A DNA stretch of 64,000 nucleotides, from contig NZ_LGSZ01000095.1 of assembly GCF_001298265.1 (NCBI RefSeq), positions 124,001-188,000 on the forward strand. The letters run 5' to 3'. Positions 44,882 to 53,203 of this stretch are shown piece by piece; position 1 is the first letter of the stretch; each line of letters opens with the position of its first letter. Under the pieces are notes generated by a model that did no database searches, was not told where the DNA came from, and was given only the letters and a program-made list of their open reading frames with translations. The position numbers and the translations under genes were made by a program. The stretch is from Allobosea vaviloviae (GTDB lineage: Bacteria; Pseudomonadota; Alphaproteobacteria; Rhizobiales; Beijerinckiaceae).

Positions 44882-45026
44882 TTATCCATCGCTGCCTGGG
44901 CGAGGCGGAGCCTGGTCGACATCATCTTGAACGGCGCTCCGCCATCGCGACCACCTGCGCGTGCAGCGTCCAGCCTAGCTGCCTCGATCTGCCATCGAAG
45001 CGCCAGCGGCCAAACCTCGACCGCGT

Positions 45027-45929
45027 TCAGTTCGAGCTTAGGCGCCGTAGGTCGTCGATCAGGCTCTTCGCGAGCTGGGCGGCCGGGGGCGACGGCTCTC
45101 GGCTCGCGGGGCTGATCAGCCCGATCCGAAGCACATTGACCCCGGGCGAGGTCAGCGGGCGCCAGGCTATCTCGCCGTTCTCGATCTCCTTGAGGAAGCC
45201 GAGCCGCGTGAAGAAAGCGATGCCGAGCCCCAGTTCGATGCAGACCCGGATCATCTGGATCGAATTCGATGTGATCTTTGGTTTGAGCATCGCCTTGAAT
45301 TGGCTGAAATCCGCGTCGATGTCCGCCCCGCGGGGCAGCGGTCCGGCCTGATCAAGCACCGGGTAGGACCGGGCTTCGTCGAAGGAGACGCTGAGGCGCG
45401 CCGTGAGCGGATGGTCGACCGGCATGACGACGCCGATCGGCGCAGGCACCTCGGCGATGAAATGCACATGGGCGGGCAGCGGGCTGACGAAGGTCAGGCC
45501 GATGTCAACGGCGCCGTCGCTGACCATCTGTGCAATGTCTGCGGGGGCTACCGCGAGAACCGTGTGGTTGATCGCTGGGAAGTCTCTGCCGAAGCGTGCG
45601 AGCGCCCGCGGCAGGAAATCGACGAGAAGCGAGTCGAGCGCCGCGATCGTGACATGTCCGGAACGGGCCTCGCGCAGATCGTCGATTGCGGCGCGCACCC
45701 TGCCATAGCCCTCGATGGTCGCAGTGATGTGCTGCAGCAGCAGCGCGCCGGCTACGGTGAGGCGCATGCCGCCCGGCAAACGGTCGAAGAGGGGGCCGCC
45801 GAACTCGTCTTCCAGCTTGAGGATCTGGCGGTTGATTGCGCTGGCCGCGACGTTGAGCTGCCCGGCGGCGCGGCGGATCGAGCCCAGCCGCGCGACCTCC
45901 CGGAAATAGAACAGGGCGGCGGCATGCAT
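45027..45929 (-). CDS. LysR family transcriptional regulator
   Basis: This 300-residue protein has the N-terminal winged helix (HAAALFYFREVARLGSIRRA, then ASAINRQILKLEDEFGGPLFDRLPGGMRLT) and a C-terminal effector-binding domain. The downstream location relative to the catabolic operon (ferredoxin stop at 46045), with same orientation and a perfect stem-loop in between, makes it the probable regulator of that operon. It has weak N-terminal divergence (GSIRRAAGQLNVAASAINRQ) typical of GcvA-like or aromatic/acid regulators, but no effector can be named. Confidence 0.9.
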   Translation of the reverse strand: MHAAALFYFREVARLGSIRRAAGQLNVAASAINRQILKLEDEFGGPLFDRLPGGMRLTVAGALLLQHITATIEGYGRVRAAIDDLREARSGHVTIAALDSLLVDFLPRALARFGRDFPAINHTVLAVAPADIAQMVSDGAVDIGLTFVSPLPAHVHFIAEVPAPIGVVMPVDHPLTARLSVSFDEARSYPVLDQAGPLPRGADIDADFSQFKAMLKPKITSNSIQMIRVCIELGLGIAFFTRLGFLKEIENGEIAWRPLTSPGVNVLRIGLISPASREPSPPAAQLAKSLIDDLRRLSSN

Positions 45930-45946
45930 CGGCCGGGCTCCTCAGT

Positions 45947-45979
45947 GTCATGCCGCGATCCTCAGAATCGCGGCATGAC
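45947..45979. promoter_or_regulatory. Perfect 13-bp stem-loop between ferredoxin and LysR genes
   Basis: GTCATGCCGCGAT (45947-45959) and ATCGCGGCATGAC (45967-45979) are exact inverted repeats with a 7-base loop. The element is 17 bp upstream of the LysR start and about 65 bp after the ferredoxin stop. It may act as a terminator of the catabolic operon or as a regulator binding site. No T-run follows on the minus strand, which argues against a simple intrinsic terminator. Confidence 0.6.
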
Positions 45980-46044
45980 CCTCGATGGTTACGTTGTCGC
46001 ATTGTCTGCACGCGAACCGGTGGTCACGTCGCTCGAAAATGCTG

Positions 46045-46380
46045 TCAGCTCGCGGCCTTCTTCGGCCAGGCCGCCACCATCGGATGGTCGAGCGTCGTCG
46101 TCAAAGACGGGTCGGCACCGCCGGGCTGGCCCCAGCCAGTGAGCTCCGGGCCGAAGAAGTCCCGGTTGACCGCGGGCCAGGCCGCCAGCTCCGGCGGCAG
46201 ACGGTCGTCGGCATGGATTGCGGCGACGGGACAGACCGTCTCGCACAGCCCGCAATCGATGCATTCATCAGGCTGGATGTAGAGCGTGCGCCCGCCCTCG
46301 TAGATGCAGTCGACGGGGCAGGCGGCGAGACACGCCTTGTCCTTGATGTCGATGCAGGCGTCGGTGATGACGAAGGGCAT
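46045..46380 (-). CDS. Ferredoxin, FdxA-type 3Fe-4S/4Fe-4S
   Basis: This 111-residue ferredoxin has the seven-iron layout: first cluster cysteines C9, C17, C21 and C25 (ACIDIKDKACLAACPVDCIY), second cluster C40, C43, C46 and C50 (CIDCGLCETVCPV). The N-terminus PFVITDACI is typical of FdxA. Its ATG has an AGGAG ribosome binding site and lies 13 bp after the enoyl-CoA hydratase. In this operon it may supply electrons to, or take them from, the FAD oxidoreductase. Confidence 0.9.
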   Translation of the reverse strand: MPFVITDACIDIKDKACLAACPVDCIYEGGRTLYIQPDECIDCGLCETVCPVAAIHADDRLPPELAAWPAVNRDFFGPELTGWGQPGGADPSLTTTLDHPMVAAWPKKAAS

Positions 46381-46393
46381 TGGCCGGCTCCTC

Positions 46394-47173
46394 TTAGCGG
46401 CCCTGCCAGACCGGCTTTCGCTTCTCGCGGAAGGCGCGCACGCCCTCCTCTGAATCCTCCGAGCCCAGGGCGGCGACCAGTGCCGGCAGGCGCAGCGCCT
46501 GCGCCTCCTGCGGCGAGAGATGGCCGGTGCGCCGCATCACCTGCTTGATCGCGCGCAACGAGAGCGGCGCGCAGGCGAGAATTTCCGCGACCCAGCGATC
46601 CACTGCGGCGTCCAGCGCATCGCGGCTGGCCACCTCGTTGATGAGCCCGAAGGAGAGCGCTTCCGCCGCCTTGATCCGGCGCCCGGTCAAGAGCATGCCG
46701 AGCGCGTGGCGATGCGCGATCTGGCGCTGGAGCAGCACCATGCCGCCGTCCAGCGGCAAGCGGCCGACACGCGGCTCCGTCAGGCCGAAGCTCGCCTCCT
46801 CCGCCGCGATCACGATATCGCAGCCCAGCACCATCTCGAAACCGCCGCCCACGGCATGGCCGTTGACCCGGGCGATCACCGGGATATCGAGCGTTTCGCG
46901 CAGCGCGATGCCGCCGAACCCGGCCGGCCGCGACGCTGCCCAATAGCCGAGGCCGGTCTGGCCGGGATCGACATTGCGCATGTCGGCGCCCGTGCAGAAG
47001 GCGCGGTCGCCCGCTCCGGTGAGCACGACGACGCGGACGGACGCATCGGCCTCGATCTGCCGCCAGATCGTCTCCATCTGCATCTCCGCCTCCCGGTCGA
47101 GCGCGTTCAGCACCTCCGGTCGGTCGATGGTGACGCGGGCGACATGGTCGGCGATGGAGAGGCTGACGGGCAT
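46394..47173 (-). CDS. Enoyl-CoA hydratase/isomerase family protein
   Basis: This 259-residue protein is a crotonase-fold enzyme. Visible landmarks are the oxyanion segment DRAFCTGADM, the second oxyanion segment VNGHAVGGGFEMVLGCDIVIA, and EASFGLTEPRVGRLPLDGG with a Glu at the usual catalytic region. It probably hydrates or isomerises an unsaturated acyl-CoA formed by the adjacent CoA-transferase. Its start overlaps the CoA-transferase stop by one base (TGATG). Confidence 0.9.
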   Translation of the reverse strand: MPVSLSIADHVARVTIDRPEVLNALDREAEMQMETIWRQIEADASVRVVVLTGAGDRAFCTGADMRNVDPGQTGLGYWAASRPAGFGGIALRETLDIPVIARVNGHAVGGGFEMVLGCDIVIAAEEASFGLTEPRVGRLPLDGGMVLLQRQIAHRHALGMLLTGRRIKAAEALSFGLINEVASRDALDAAVDRWVAEILACAPLSLRAIKQVMRRTGHLSPQEAQALRLPALVAALGSEDSEEGVRAFREKRKPVWQGR

Positions 47174-48339
47174 CAGGCGACCTTGCCGAAAGCGGGCAGC
47201 CCGATCTCGCCCAGAACGGCCTCGGTGTGCTCGCCGAGCCCGGCCGGAACGATCCGGATCGCCACCGGCGCGGCCTCCATGTGAATCGGCGAGCCAATGA
47301 CGCGCACCCGCTCGGTCGGCCCATCAGCTTCCAGGATCATGCCGTTGACGCTGGTCTGCTCATCGGCGAGAGCCTCTTCGAGCCGGCGCACGGGCGCGCA
47401 GAGCAGGTCCTGCTCCTCGAGCCGGGCCAGCCAATAGGCGGTGGTCTGCGTCAGAAAGCGCTCGGCAAAGAGCGCCTGCAGCGCGGGCTTGTTGGCGACC
47501 TGCAATTCGTGGCCAGCGAAACGCGCATCTGTCTTCAGCCCGGGAAGGTCGAGCGCGGCGGCGATGTCGCCGAGCGGATCGGCCTTGAAGGCGCCGACCA
47601 TGACGAGCGCGCCGTCCTGCGTCTCGAACACGCCGGTCAGCGGCATCGCGCCCCAGTTCACCTCGCGCCCGCGCATCATCTGCGCCGCGGCCTCCTGCGT
47701 CTGTGCCGCCAGCATGGAATCGAACAGCGAGACGCTGATCCGTTGGCCCTTGCCGGTCTGATGGCGCTGGAGCAAAGCGAGCAGGATGCCCTGGACCATG
47801 TGCATGCCGGCAGAATAATCGGCGAAAGTGGTCGAGAGCACGGCGAGCGGCTGGTCGGCATTGGCCCGGCGATGCATCACGCCCGACAGCGCCTGGGCCA
47901 GCACGTCCTGCCCGCCCTTGTGCGCATAGGGGCCGGTCAGGCCGAAGCCGGTGCCGACGGCGTAGATCAGCCGCGGATTTCGGGCCGACAACGCTTCGTA
48001 GGAGAAGCCCATCCGCTCCATCACGCCGGCGCGGAAATTGTTGACCACCACATCCGCCTCGTCGATCAGCCGCAGGACAGCGTCCTTGGCCTCCTGCTTG
48101 CGAAGATCGAGCACGACGGAGCGCTTGTTGCGGTTGAGCGAGCAGAACACCGGCCCTTGCAATCCGGCCGGGTCGTTCGGAAACGATGTGCGCGAGAGAT
48201 CGCCTGTTGGCGGGCGCTCGATCTTGATGACGTCGGCGCCATAGTCGCCGAGCATCTGGGTGGCGACCGGGCCCATCATCACCTGGGTGAAGTCGACGAC
48301 CTTGATGCCTGACAGCGGCAGTGCGGCAGCGGTGGTCAC
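47173..48339 (-). CDS. CaiB/BaiF-type (family III) CoA-transferase
   Basis: This 388-residue enzyme belongs to family III CoA-transferases: start LSGIKVVDFTQVMMGPVATQMLGDYGADVIKIE, then NRNKRSVVLDLR and GTGFGLTGPYAHKGGQDVLAQALSG. The family moves CoA between carboxylic acids (carnitine, formate/oxalate, bile acids, aromatic acids). It starts with GTG overlapping the FAD oxidoreductase stop as GTGA. In the operon it would activate the imported acid as a CoA thioester. A longer frame extending upstream is not the gene. Confidence 0.9.
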   Translation of the reverse strand: MTTAAALPLSGIKVVDFTQVMMGPVATQMLGDYGADVIKIERPPTGDLSRTSFPNDPAGLQGPVFCSLNRNKRSVVLDLRKQEAKDAVLRLIDEADVVVNNFRAGVMERMGFSYEALSARNPRLIYAVGTGFGLTGPYAHKGGQDVLAQALSGVMHRRANADQPLAVLSTTFADYSAGMHMVQGILLALLQRHQTGKGQRISVSLFDSMLAAQTQEAAAQMMRGREVNWGAMPLTGVFETQDGALVMVGAFKADPLGDIAAALDLPGLKTDARFAGHELQVANKPALQALFAERFLTQTTAYWLARLEEQDLLCAPVRRLEEALADEQTSVNGMILEADGPTERVRVIGSPIHMEAAPVAIRIVPAGLGEHTEAVLGEIGLPAFGKVA

Positions 48340-49685
48340 GCGGCATTCTCCAGAGTGGTGGCATTGGCGGAAGGGATGTCGCCCGGGTCGCCGCCCTGGG
48401 CCCGCACCTTCCGGCAGATCGCCTGCGGGGCGACATCGCGCAGGCGCTGGCCCGAAGCGACGGCGAGCGCCGCCGCCACGCCGGCCGACTGGCCCATCGC
48501 CATGCAGGGCGGGATTTCGCGCGACATCTTCTGCGCCTGCTCGGTCGCGGAATAGTGGCGGCCGGCGACGACGAGCCCGTCGAGGCTGCGCGGCAGCATG
48601 GAGCGATAGGGCGTGTAATAGTCGCGGCCGCGCGCCACCGTGTCGGTGAAATGCACGCGGTCGAGCACGTCGCGCTTGGTCACGACATAGTCGCCCTGAA
48701 GGAGTCGAGTCTGGCGCACGCCGAGCTGCGGCGCGACATCGACCACGAAGCAGTGGCGGAAGCCCGGCATGTTCTCGCGCACATAGTCGACCAGCGCATA
48801 GAGCTTGTTGCGGCCCTCGAAATCGGCGCGGGTGAGGTCCTCCACCGACAGCGCATCGAAGCCAGGCATATGCGGGCAGTTGCACCAGACGACGCCGGGC
48901 AGCGGCGTCTTGAGCCACCACATGTCCCAGGAACCGCCCATGATGCGCTTGGCCTGACGGTCGATCGTCGCGAAAGCTTCCGGCTCCTCGTGCTGGAAGC
49001 GTTCCGCCTCGTCGGTATCGACGCCGCCGAGGCGGAACACGGTGGTGACGATGAAGGAGCCCTTCTCATGCGCGGCCCCGGCCGAGGCTGCGACGTCGAG
49101 ATCGCCCGAGGCGTCGACGATCACGTCGGCCAGGATCGCCTGGCGGCCGGCCTTGGTCTCGCAGATGATGCCGGTGACCTTGCCGTTCTCGACCAGCGTG
49201 CGCGAGAACCAGGAATGCAGCCTGACGTCGATCTTCGCCTCGGCCACCATGTCGTTGGCCGCGCGCTTCCAGCCGTCGGGGTCGAAGGACGCGGCCATGA
49301 CGATGGGTTGCGGCTTGGTTTGGGCGCGGAAGTCATGGGCGCCCCAGCGCGCCCATTTGCGGTGCATCGCCCAATCCTGGCGGCGCTCCTCTGGCGGAGG
49401 GTAGACGCAGGCTCCTCGTGCCGCCATGCGCTCGATCATCTCCATGCAGATGCCCTGCACGGTGACTTCGTCGCCATTGTGCATGTCGTCGAGCACCAGC
49501 ACCATGCCGCCCGAGGCGAGGCCGCCGAGATAGGGGTAGCGCTCGACCATGGTCACAGCGCAACCTTCGCGGCGGGCGGCGATCGCGGCGGACATGCCGG
49601 CCGGTCCGCCGCCGACGACGAGGACGTCGGTTTTTGCGACGACCGGGACGGAGCCGCCCGGTTCGGCGATGATGGTCGCAGTCAT
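48336..49685 (-). CDS. FAD-dependent oxidoreductase (FAD_oxidored family)
   Basis: This 449-residue flavoprotein has a dinucleotide site VVGGGPAGMSAAIAARREG (GGGPAG at residues 25-30), then YLGGLASGGMVLVLDD, DVIVDASGDLDVAA, and a C-terminal FAD segment VVAGRHYSATEQAQ...CMAMGQSAGVAAALA. This is the FAD_oxidored/succinate-dehydrogenase-like fold. CGGAG before the ATG at 49685 sets the start. It likely oxidises or reduces the substrate before CoA activation, with the ferredoxin as possible partner. The exact reaction is unknown. Confidence 0.88.
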   Translation of the reverse strand: MTATIIAEPGGSVPVVAKTDVLVVGGGPAGMSAAIAARREGCAVTMVERYPYLGGLASGGMVLVLDDMHNGDEVTVQGICMEMIERMAARGACVYPPPEERRQDWAMHRKWARWGAHDFRAQTKPQPIVMAASFDPDGWKRAANDMVAEAKIDVRLHSWFSRTLVENGKVTGIICETKAGRQAILADVIVDASGDLDVAASAGAAHEKGSFIVTTVFRLGGVDTDEAERFQHEEPEAFATIDRQAKRIMGGSWDMWWLKTPLPGVVWCNCPHMPGFDALSVEDLTRADFEGRNKLYALVDYVRENMPGFRHCFVVDVAPQLGVRQTRLLQGDYVVTKRDVLDRVHFTDTVARGRDYYTPYRSMLPRSLDGLVVAGRHYSATEQAQKMSREIPPCMAMGQSAGVAAALAVASGQRLRDVAPQAICRKVRAQGGDPGDIPSANATTLENAA

Positions 49686-49708
49686 GGTCATCTCCGGATT
49701 TGGGCGCG

Positions 49709-50542
49709 TCAATGCGCGTTCGAGGGCTGCCAGCGCACGAGCCGGCGCTCGAGCATCGTCACGCTGAGGAAGAACAGCATCGAGAAGCAGGAGGCGACGA
49801 TCACGGTCGCGTAGAGCAGCGCCGAGTCAAAGGAATAGGTCGCCTGGATGATCAGCGCGCCGATGCCGACATTGGACCCGATCCATTCGCCGACGATCGC
49901 GCCAACGACGGAGGTCGAGGCCGAGATCTTCAGTGCCGAGAACAGATAGGGCAGCGAGTTGTAGAGCCTGAGCTTGAAGAAGACCTCGCGCTTCGAGGCC
50001 GAGAGCACCCGCATCAACTCCATGGCCTGCGGGTTCACAGCCTCCAGGCCGCGCACCATGTTCACCAGCGTCGGGAAGAAGCAGATCAGCGCCGCGATCG
50101 CGATCTTCGGCTCCATGCCGTTGCCGAGCAGCAGCACCAGGATCGGCGCCTTGGCCACGACGGGGATCGTGTTGATCAGCACGACCGTGGGGAAGAAGGT
50201 CTCTTCCAGCGTCTTCTTGTGAACGAAGGCGGTTGCGATGACGATGGCAACCAGGTTGCCGAGCAGGAATCCGGACAGGGCCTCGATGGCCGTCGGGACG
50301 AGATTCGCGAGCAGCACGTCGCCCTTGCTCACCAGCGTCTGGGCCACCAGAAGCGGGCTCGGCGCGACGAAGGGCGGAACCTTGAACAGGTAGACGAGTG
50401 CGGCCCAGACGCCGAGGAAGGTCGCGACGCCGACGAAGGGGAGGAGGCGGCGGCGCAGCAGGATGCGACGCTGGGCCTGGCGGAAGCCCTCTTCGGCGTC
50501 GGCGACGGTTTCGTTCTGCGAGATCGCGGTGGCAAGCGTCAT
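49709..50542 (-). CDS. NitT/TauT-type ABC transporter permease
   Basis: This 277-residue permease of the SsuC/TauC family has about six membrane segments and the family loop NMVRGLEAVNPQAMELMRVLSASKREVFFKLRLYNSLPYLFSALKIS. The ATG is preceded by GGGAGGCACGGA. It overlaps the ATPase stop by 4 bp. With the ATPase and the Tat-signal binding protein it forms an importer for an organic anion or sulfonate/nitrile-like substrate, presumably the feed for the catabolic genes downstream. Confidence 0.9.
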   Translation of the reverse strand: MTLATAISQNETVADAEEGFRQAQRRILLRRRLLPFVGVATFLGVWAALVYLFKVPPFVAPSPLLVAQTLVSKGDVLLANLVPTAIEALSGFLLGNLVAIVIATAFVHKKTLEETFFPTVVLINTIPVVAKAPILVLLLGNGMEPKIAIAALICFFPTLVNMVRGLEAVNPQAMELMRVLSASKREVFFKLRLYNSLPYLFSALKISASTSVVGAIVGEWIGSNVGIGALIIQATYSFDSALLYATVIVASCFSMLFFLSVTMLERRLVRWQPSNAH

Positions 50543-51363
50543 TCCGTGCCTCCCAACGCAGCGCGCAGCACCGTGGCGATGCGCATGAATTCGGGCGTCT
50601 CGCGGATCGCGAGCGTGCGGTCGCGCGGCAGGTCGATATCGACCAGCGAGGCGACACGGCCCGGATTGGCGGCGAGCACCAGCACCTGCTCGCCGAGGAA
50701 GAGCGCCTCATAGACCGAATGCGTCACGAACAGGATCGTCGTGCCCGTCTCGCGCCAGATGCGGCGCAACTCCTCGTTCAGCCGGTCGCGGGTGATCTCG
50801 TCGAGCGCGCCGAAGGGCTCGTCCATCAGCAAGAGCCGCGGCCCTCCGAGCAGCGCCCGCGCAATCGAGACGCGCTGGCGCATTCCGCCGGAGAGCTCAT
50901 GAGGAAAGCTGCCTTCCCACCCTTCCAGCCCGACGAGCTTGAGCAATTCGCGCGGCGTTGGCATGCCGTCGGCAAGTCGCTGCCGCCCGCCGACTTCGAG
51001 GGGAAGCTCGACATTCTGCAGGGCCGTCCGCCAGGGCAGCAGCGCCGCATCCTGGAAGACGAAGCCGAGCGCGCGCTGGAGCCGTGCCTGCTGCGGCGTC
51101 TGCCCGAGGACCGTGACCTGCCCGGCACTCGGCGCAATGAGATCGGCGACGACCCGCAGCAGGGTGGACTTGCCGCAGCCGGAAGGCCCGAGCAGGCTGA
51201 GGAAGCCACCGGTCTCCACGGAGAAGCTGACATTGTCGAGCGCCGTCACGATGCGTCGCTCGGTGACGAACCGCACCGAGAGATTGCGGCAGGCGACCGC
51301 CATGCCAGCCGCGGACCGCGGTACCTCGGCGTGGCGCGGCTCCATCATGGCGAGCGCGGCCAT
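50539..51363 (-). CDS. NitT/TauT-type ABC transporter ATPase
   Basis: This 274-residue ATPase has Walker A GPSGCGKSTLL, signature ELSGGMRQRVSIARALL and Walker B LLLMDEPFGALD, and the TauB/SsuB characteristic VTHSVYEALFLGEQVLVL. It lies between the binding protein (4-base gap) and the permease (4-bp overlap). Confidence 0.92.
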   Translation of the reverse strand: MAALAMMEPRHAEVPRSAAGMAVACRNLSVRFVTERRIVTALDNVSFSVETGGFLSLLGPSGCGKSTLLRVVADLIAPSAGQVTVLGQTPQQARLQRALGFVFQDAALLPWRTALQNVELPLEVGGRQRLADGMPTPRELLKLVGLEGWEGSFPHELSGGMRQRVSIARALLGGPRLLLMDEPFGALDEITRDRLNEELRRIWRETGTTILFVTHSVYEALFLGEQVLVLAANPGRVASLVDIDLPRDRTLAIRETPEFMRIATVLRAALGGTE

Positions 51364-51367
51364 CGTC

Positions 51368-52381
51368 TCAGCCGATCCGCGGCCGCGCGTCGGCCGTCGC
51401 CTTCAGCACGTCGAGCGTCATCACCTCGGAGAGCTTCGGCGTCCGCTTCGTGAACTGTCCGAGCGAGGCGTAGAGATCGATCTGCTGCTGCCAGACGGCC
51501 GCGTCCATCGTGCCCCAGCCCTCGGCCTTGGTCTGCGGGCCGAAGGAGAAGGACAGCATCACGTCGAGCGCCTCGCGCTCGTCGGCCGCGATCAGGTTCG
51601 GATATTCCTTCACGAGGAGCGCTGTCGCCTGGTCGCGATTGGCATGAGCGAAGGCCCAGCCCTTGGCCGAGGCACGCAGATATTTGGCGATCAGGTCGCC
51701 CTTGGTCTTCAATGTTTCGGCCGTGGCATAATAAGGCAACGCGTAGAGCTTCACGCCGGCGTCCCAGAGCGACAGGGCGACCTTGTCGGGCCCCAGCACC
51801 TTGAGCGCCGTGGAATTGGTCTGCCAGCCGGTGACGACATCGACCTGGCCGGTCAGCAGCGGCGCCATGTCCGCGCCGATCGGGACGATCGTGACGTCCT
51901 TCTCGGAGATCTTGTTCTGCGCCAGCAGCGCGCGCAGCAGGATGATGCCGGTGGACTGGATGCCCACCTTCTTGCCGATGAAATCCTTCGGCTCGCGCAC
52001 AGGCTTCTTGGCCAGCGAATAGAAGGCATAGGGATGCTTCTGGCAGCCGGCTGCGAAGCAGACCACCGGCAAGTCCTGCGAGGCGGCCAGCATCAGCGAC
52101 GGGCTCGACGACACCTGGCCGACCTCGAAGCGCCCGCTGGCGACGACGGCGACGCCATCGACATTTGGCCCGCCGGGCTGAATGCGCATATCGATGCCTT
52201 CGGCCTCGTAATAGCCGAGCGCCTTGGCGCAGACTTCACCGATCTGATTGCCGCCGGCGATCCAGCCGAGCTGCATGTTCAAAATCGTCTTGCCCTGGGC
52301 ACCGGCCTCGAAAGAGATCAACGGTCCCGACATCGCTGCGGTGGCGGCGGAGCTGAGAAATCTGCGTCGGCTGATCGACAT
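51368..52381 (-). CDS. NitT/TauT-type ABC substrate-binding protein (NMT1/SsuA-like)
   Basis: This 337-residue periplasmic protein has a Tat signal (SISRRRFLSSAATAAMSGPLI) and an NMT1/SsuA-type fold: LNMQLGWIAGGNQIGEVCAKALGYY, then KKVGIQSTGIILLRALLAQ and TGWQTNSTALKVLG. AGGGGACC upstream favours the ATG at 52381 over one at 52399. It is the first gene of the minus-strand operon that runs through the CoA-transferase to the ferredoxin. Confidence 0.9.
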   Translation of the reverse strand: MSISRRRFLSSAATAAMSGPLISFEAGAQGKTILNMQLGWIAGGNQIGEVCAKALGYYEAEGIDMRIQPGGPNVDGVAVVASGRFEVGQVSSSPSLMLAASQDLPVVCFAAGCQKHPYAFYSLAKKPVREPKDFIGKKVGIQSTGIILLRALLAQNKISEKDVTIVPIGADMAPLLTGQVDVVTGWQTNSTALKVLGPDKVALSLWDAGVKLYALPYYATAETLKTKGDLIAKYLRASAKGWAFAHANRDQATALLVKEYPNLIAADEREALDVMLSFSFGPQTKAEGWGTMDAAVWQQQIDLYASLGQFTKRTPKLSEVMTLDVLKATADARPRIG

Positions 52382-52536
52382 GGTGACGGTCCCCTTCATG
52401 ACGCTTCGAGGCGTCTTGAAGGAGATTAGATCACCGCCACGCGTACTCAGATATAAGAATATTTCGTCCGAAGTGTTGCCGTAATGAGATCGTGCCCAAT
52501 CCGGCGCCAGCTGCCTTGCGGCTGCTCAGCCTGGTG

Positions 52537-52965
52537 TCACGACTCCGGCAGCGAGACCTGCCGCACCTCGACGCCGCCCTCAGCCAGGATGACGCTCGAC
52601 CGCAGGAAGGAATGCCCCCAGACGGGGTCTTCGAAGGCCGGAGCCGGCGTCTCGACGCATGTGATGCCGGCATCGACGATCGCCCGCGCGCAATCGATGC
52701 AGGGGAAGAAGGTTGTCGCGAGCCGCGCGCCGGCCGTGGCATGGCCCTGCCGCGCCGCGGCGAATATGGCGTGGCGCTCCGCATGCTCCATCCAGACGAA
52801 ACGCCCGTCGCCCTCGTGTCGTTCAGGAAGGTCCTGCACCCCGGCGGGGAAGGTGTTGCAGGCCGTGATGACGGTGCCGTCGGAGAGTCGGAGGCAGGCG
52901 CCGACCTGCCGTACCTTGTTGGGGCTTTGCCCGGCGACGTCGAGGGCCAGCAGCATATCCGTCAT
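52537..52965 (-). CDS. Cytidine/dCMP deaminase-like protein
   Basis: This 142-residue protein has the zinc-dependent deaminase signature: H61-A-E63 (MEHAERHAIFAAAR) and PC89-x-x-C92 (FFPCIDCARAIVDAGI). The layout is that of the dCMP/riboflavin-type (CDA-fold) deaminases. GAGG lies 7 bases before the ATG at 52965. It has its own short gap from the preceding operon and is followed by the GntR gene on the same strand. The substrate could be a nucleotide, a nucleobase or another aminated heterocycle. Confidence 0.85.
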   Translation of the reverse strand: MTDMLLALDVAGQSPNKVRQVGACLRLSDGTVITACNTFPAGVQDLPERHEGDGRFVWMEHAERHAIFAAARQGHATAGARLATTFFPCIDCARAIVDAGITCVETPAPAFEDPVWGHSFLRSSVILAEGGVEVRQVSLPES

Positions 52966-53203
52966 CAACGTGCCTCGTCAGGGAGAAAGCAGGATCGTCC
53001 GAGTATGGGATGCGCCAACGGCCTAGGCAAAAGGATGTGAGGCATCGGTCTCGGAGAAGCCGGACGAATTCGAACGGAAGGCCGGCTTAGCTTGACTGAG
53101 CGCCCACGAAACCGGCAGCAGGCCAGGCAGCGTGGGGTGCCTGCAGTCCGCAGCATCTGCGCGCAGGCGCGCCGACCGCTCATCACGAAACACCCGTAGC
53201 CCG

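Noticed and set aside
44830..45026. Short minus-strand frame with a plausible C-terminal look (PLALRWQIEAARLDAARAG)
   Set aside because: It overlaps the end of the LysR gene and the truncated LysR remnant, has no start signal that I can defend and no known family.
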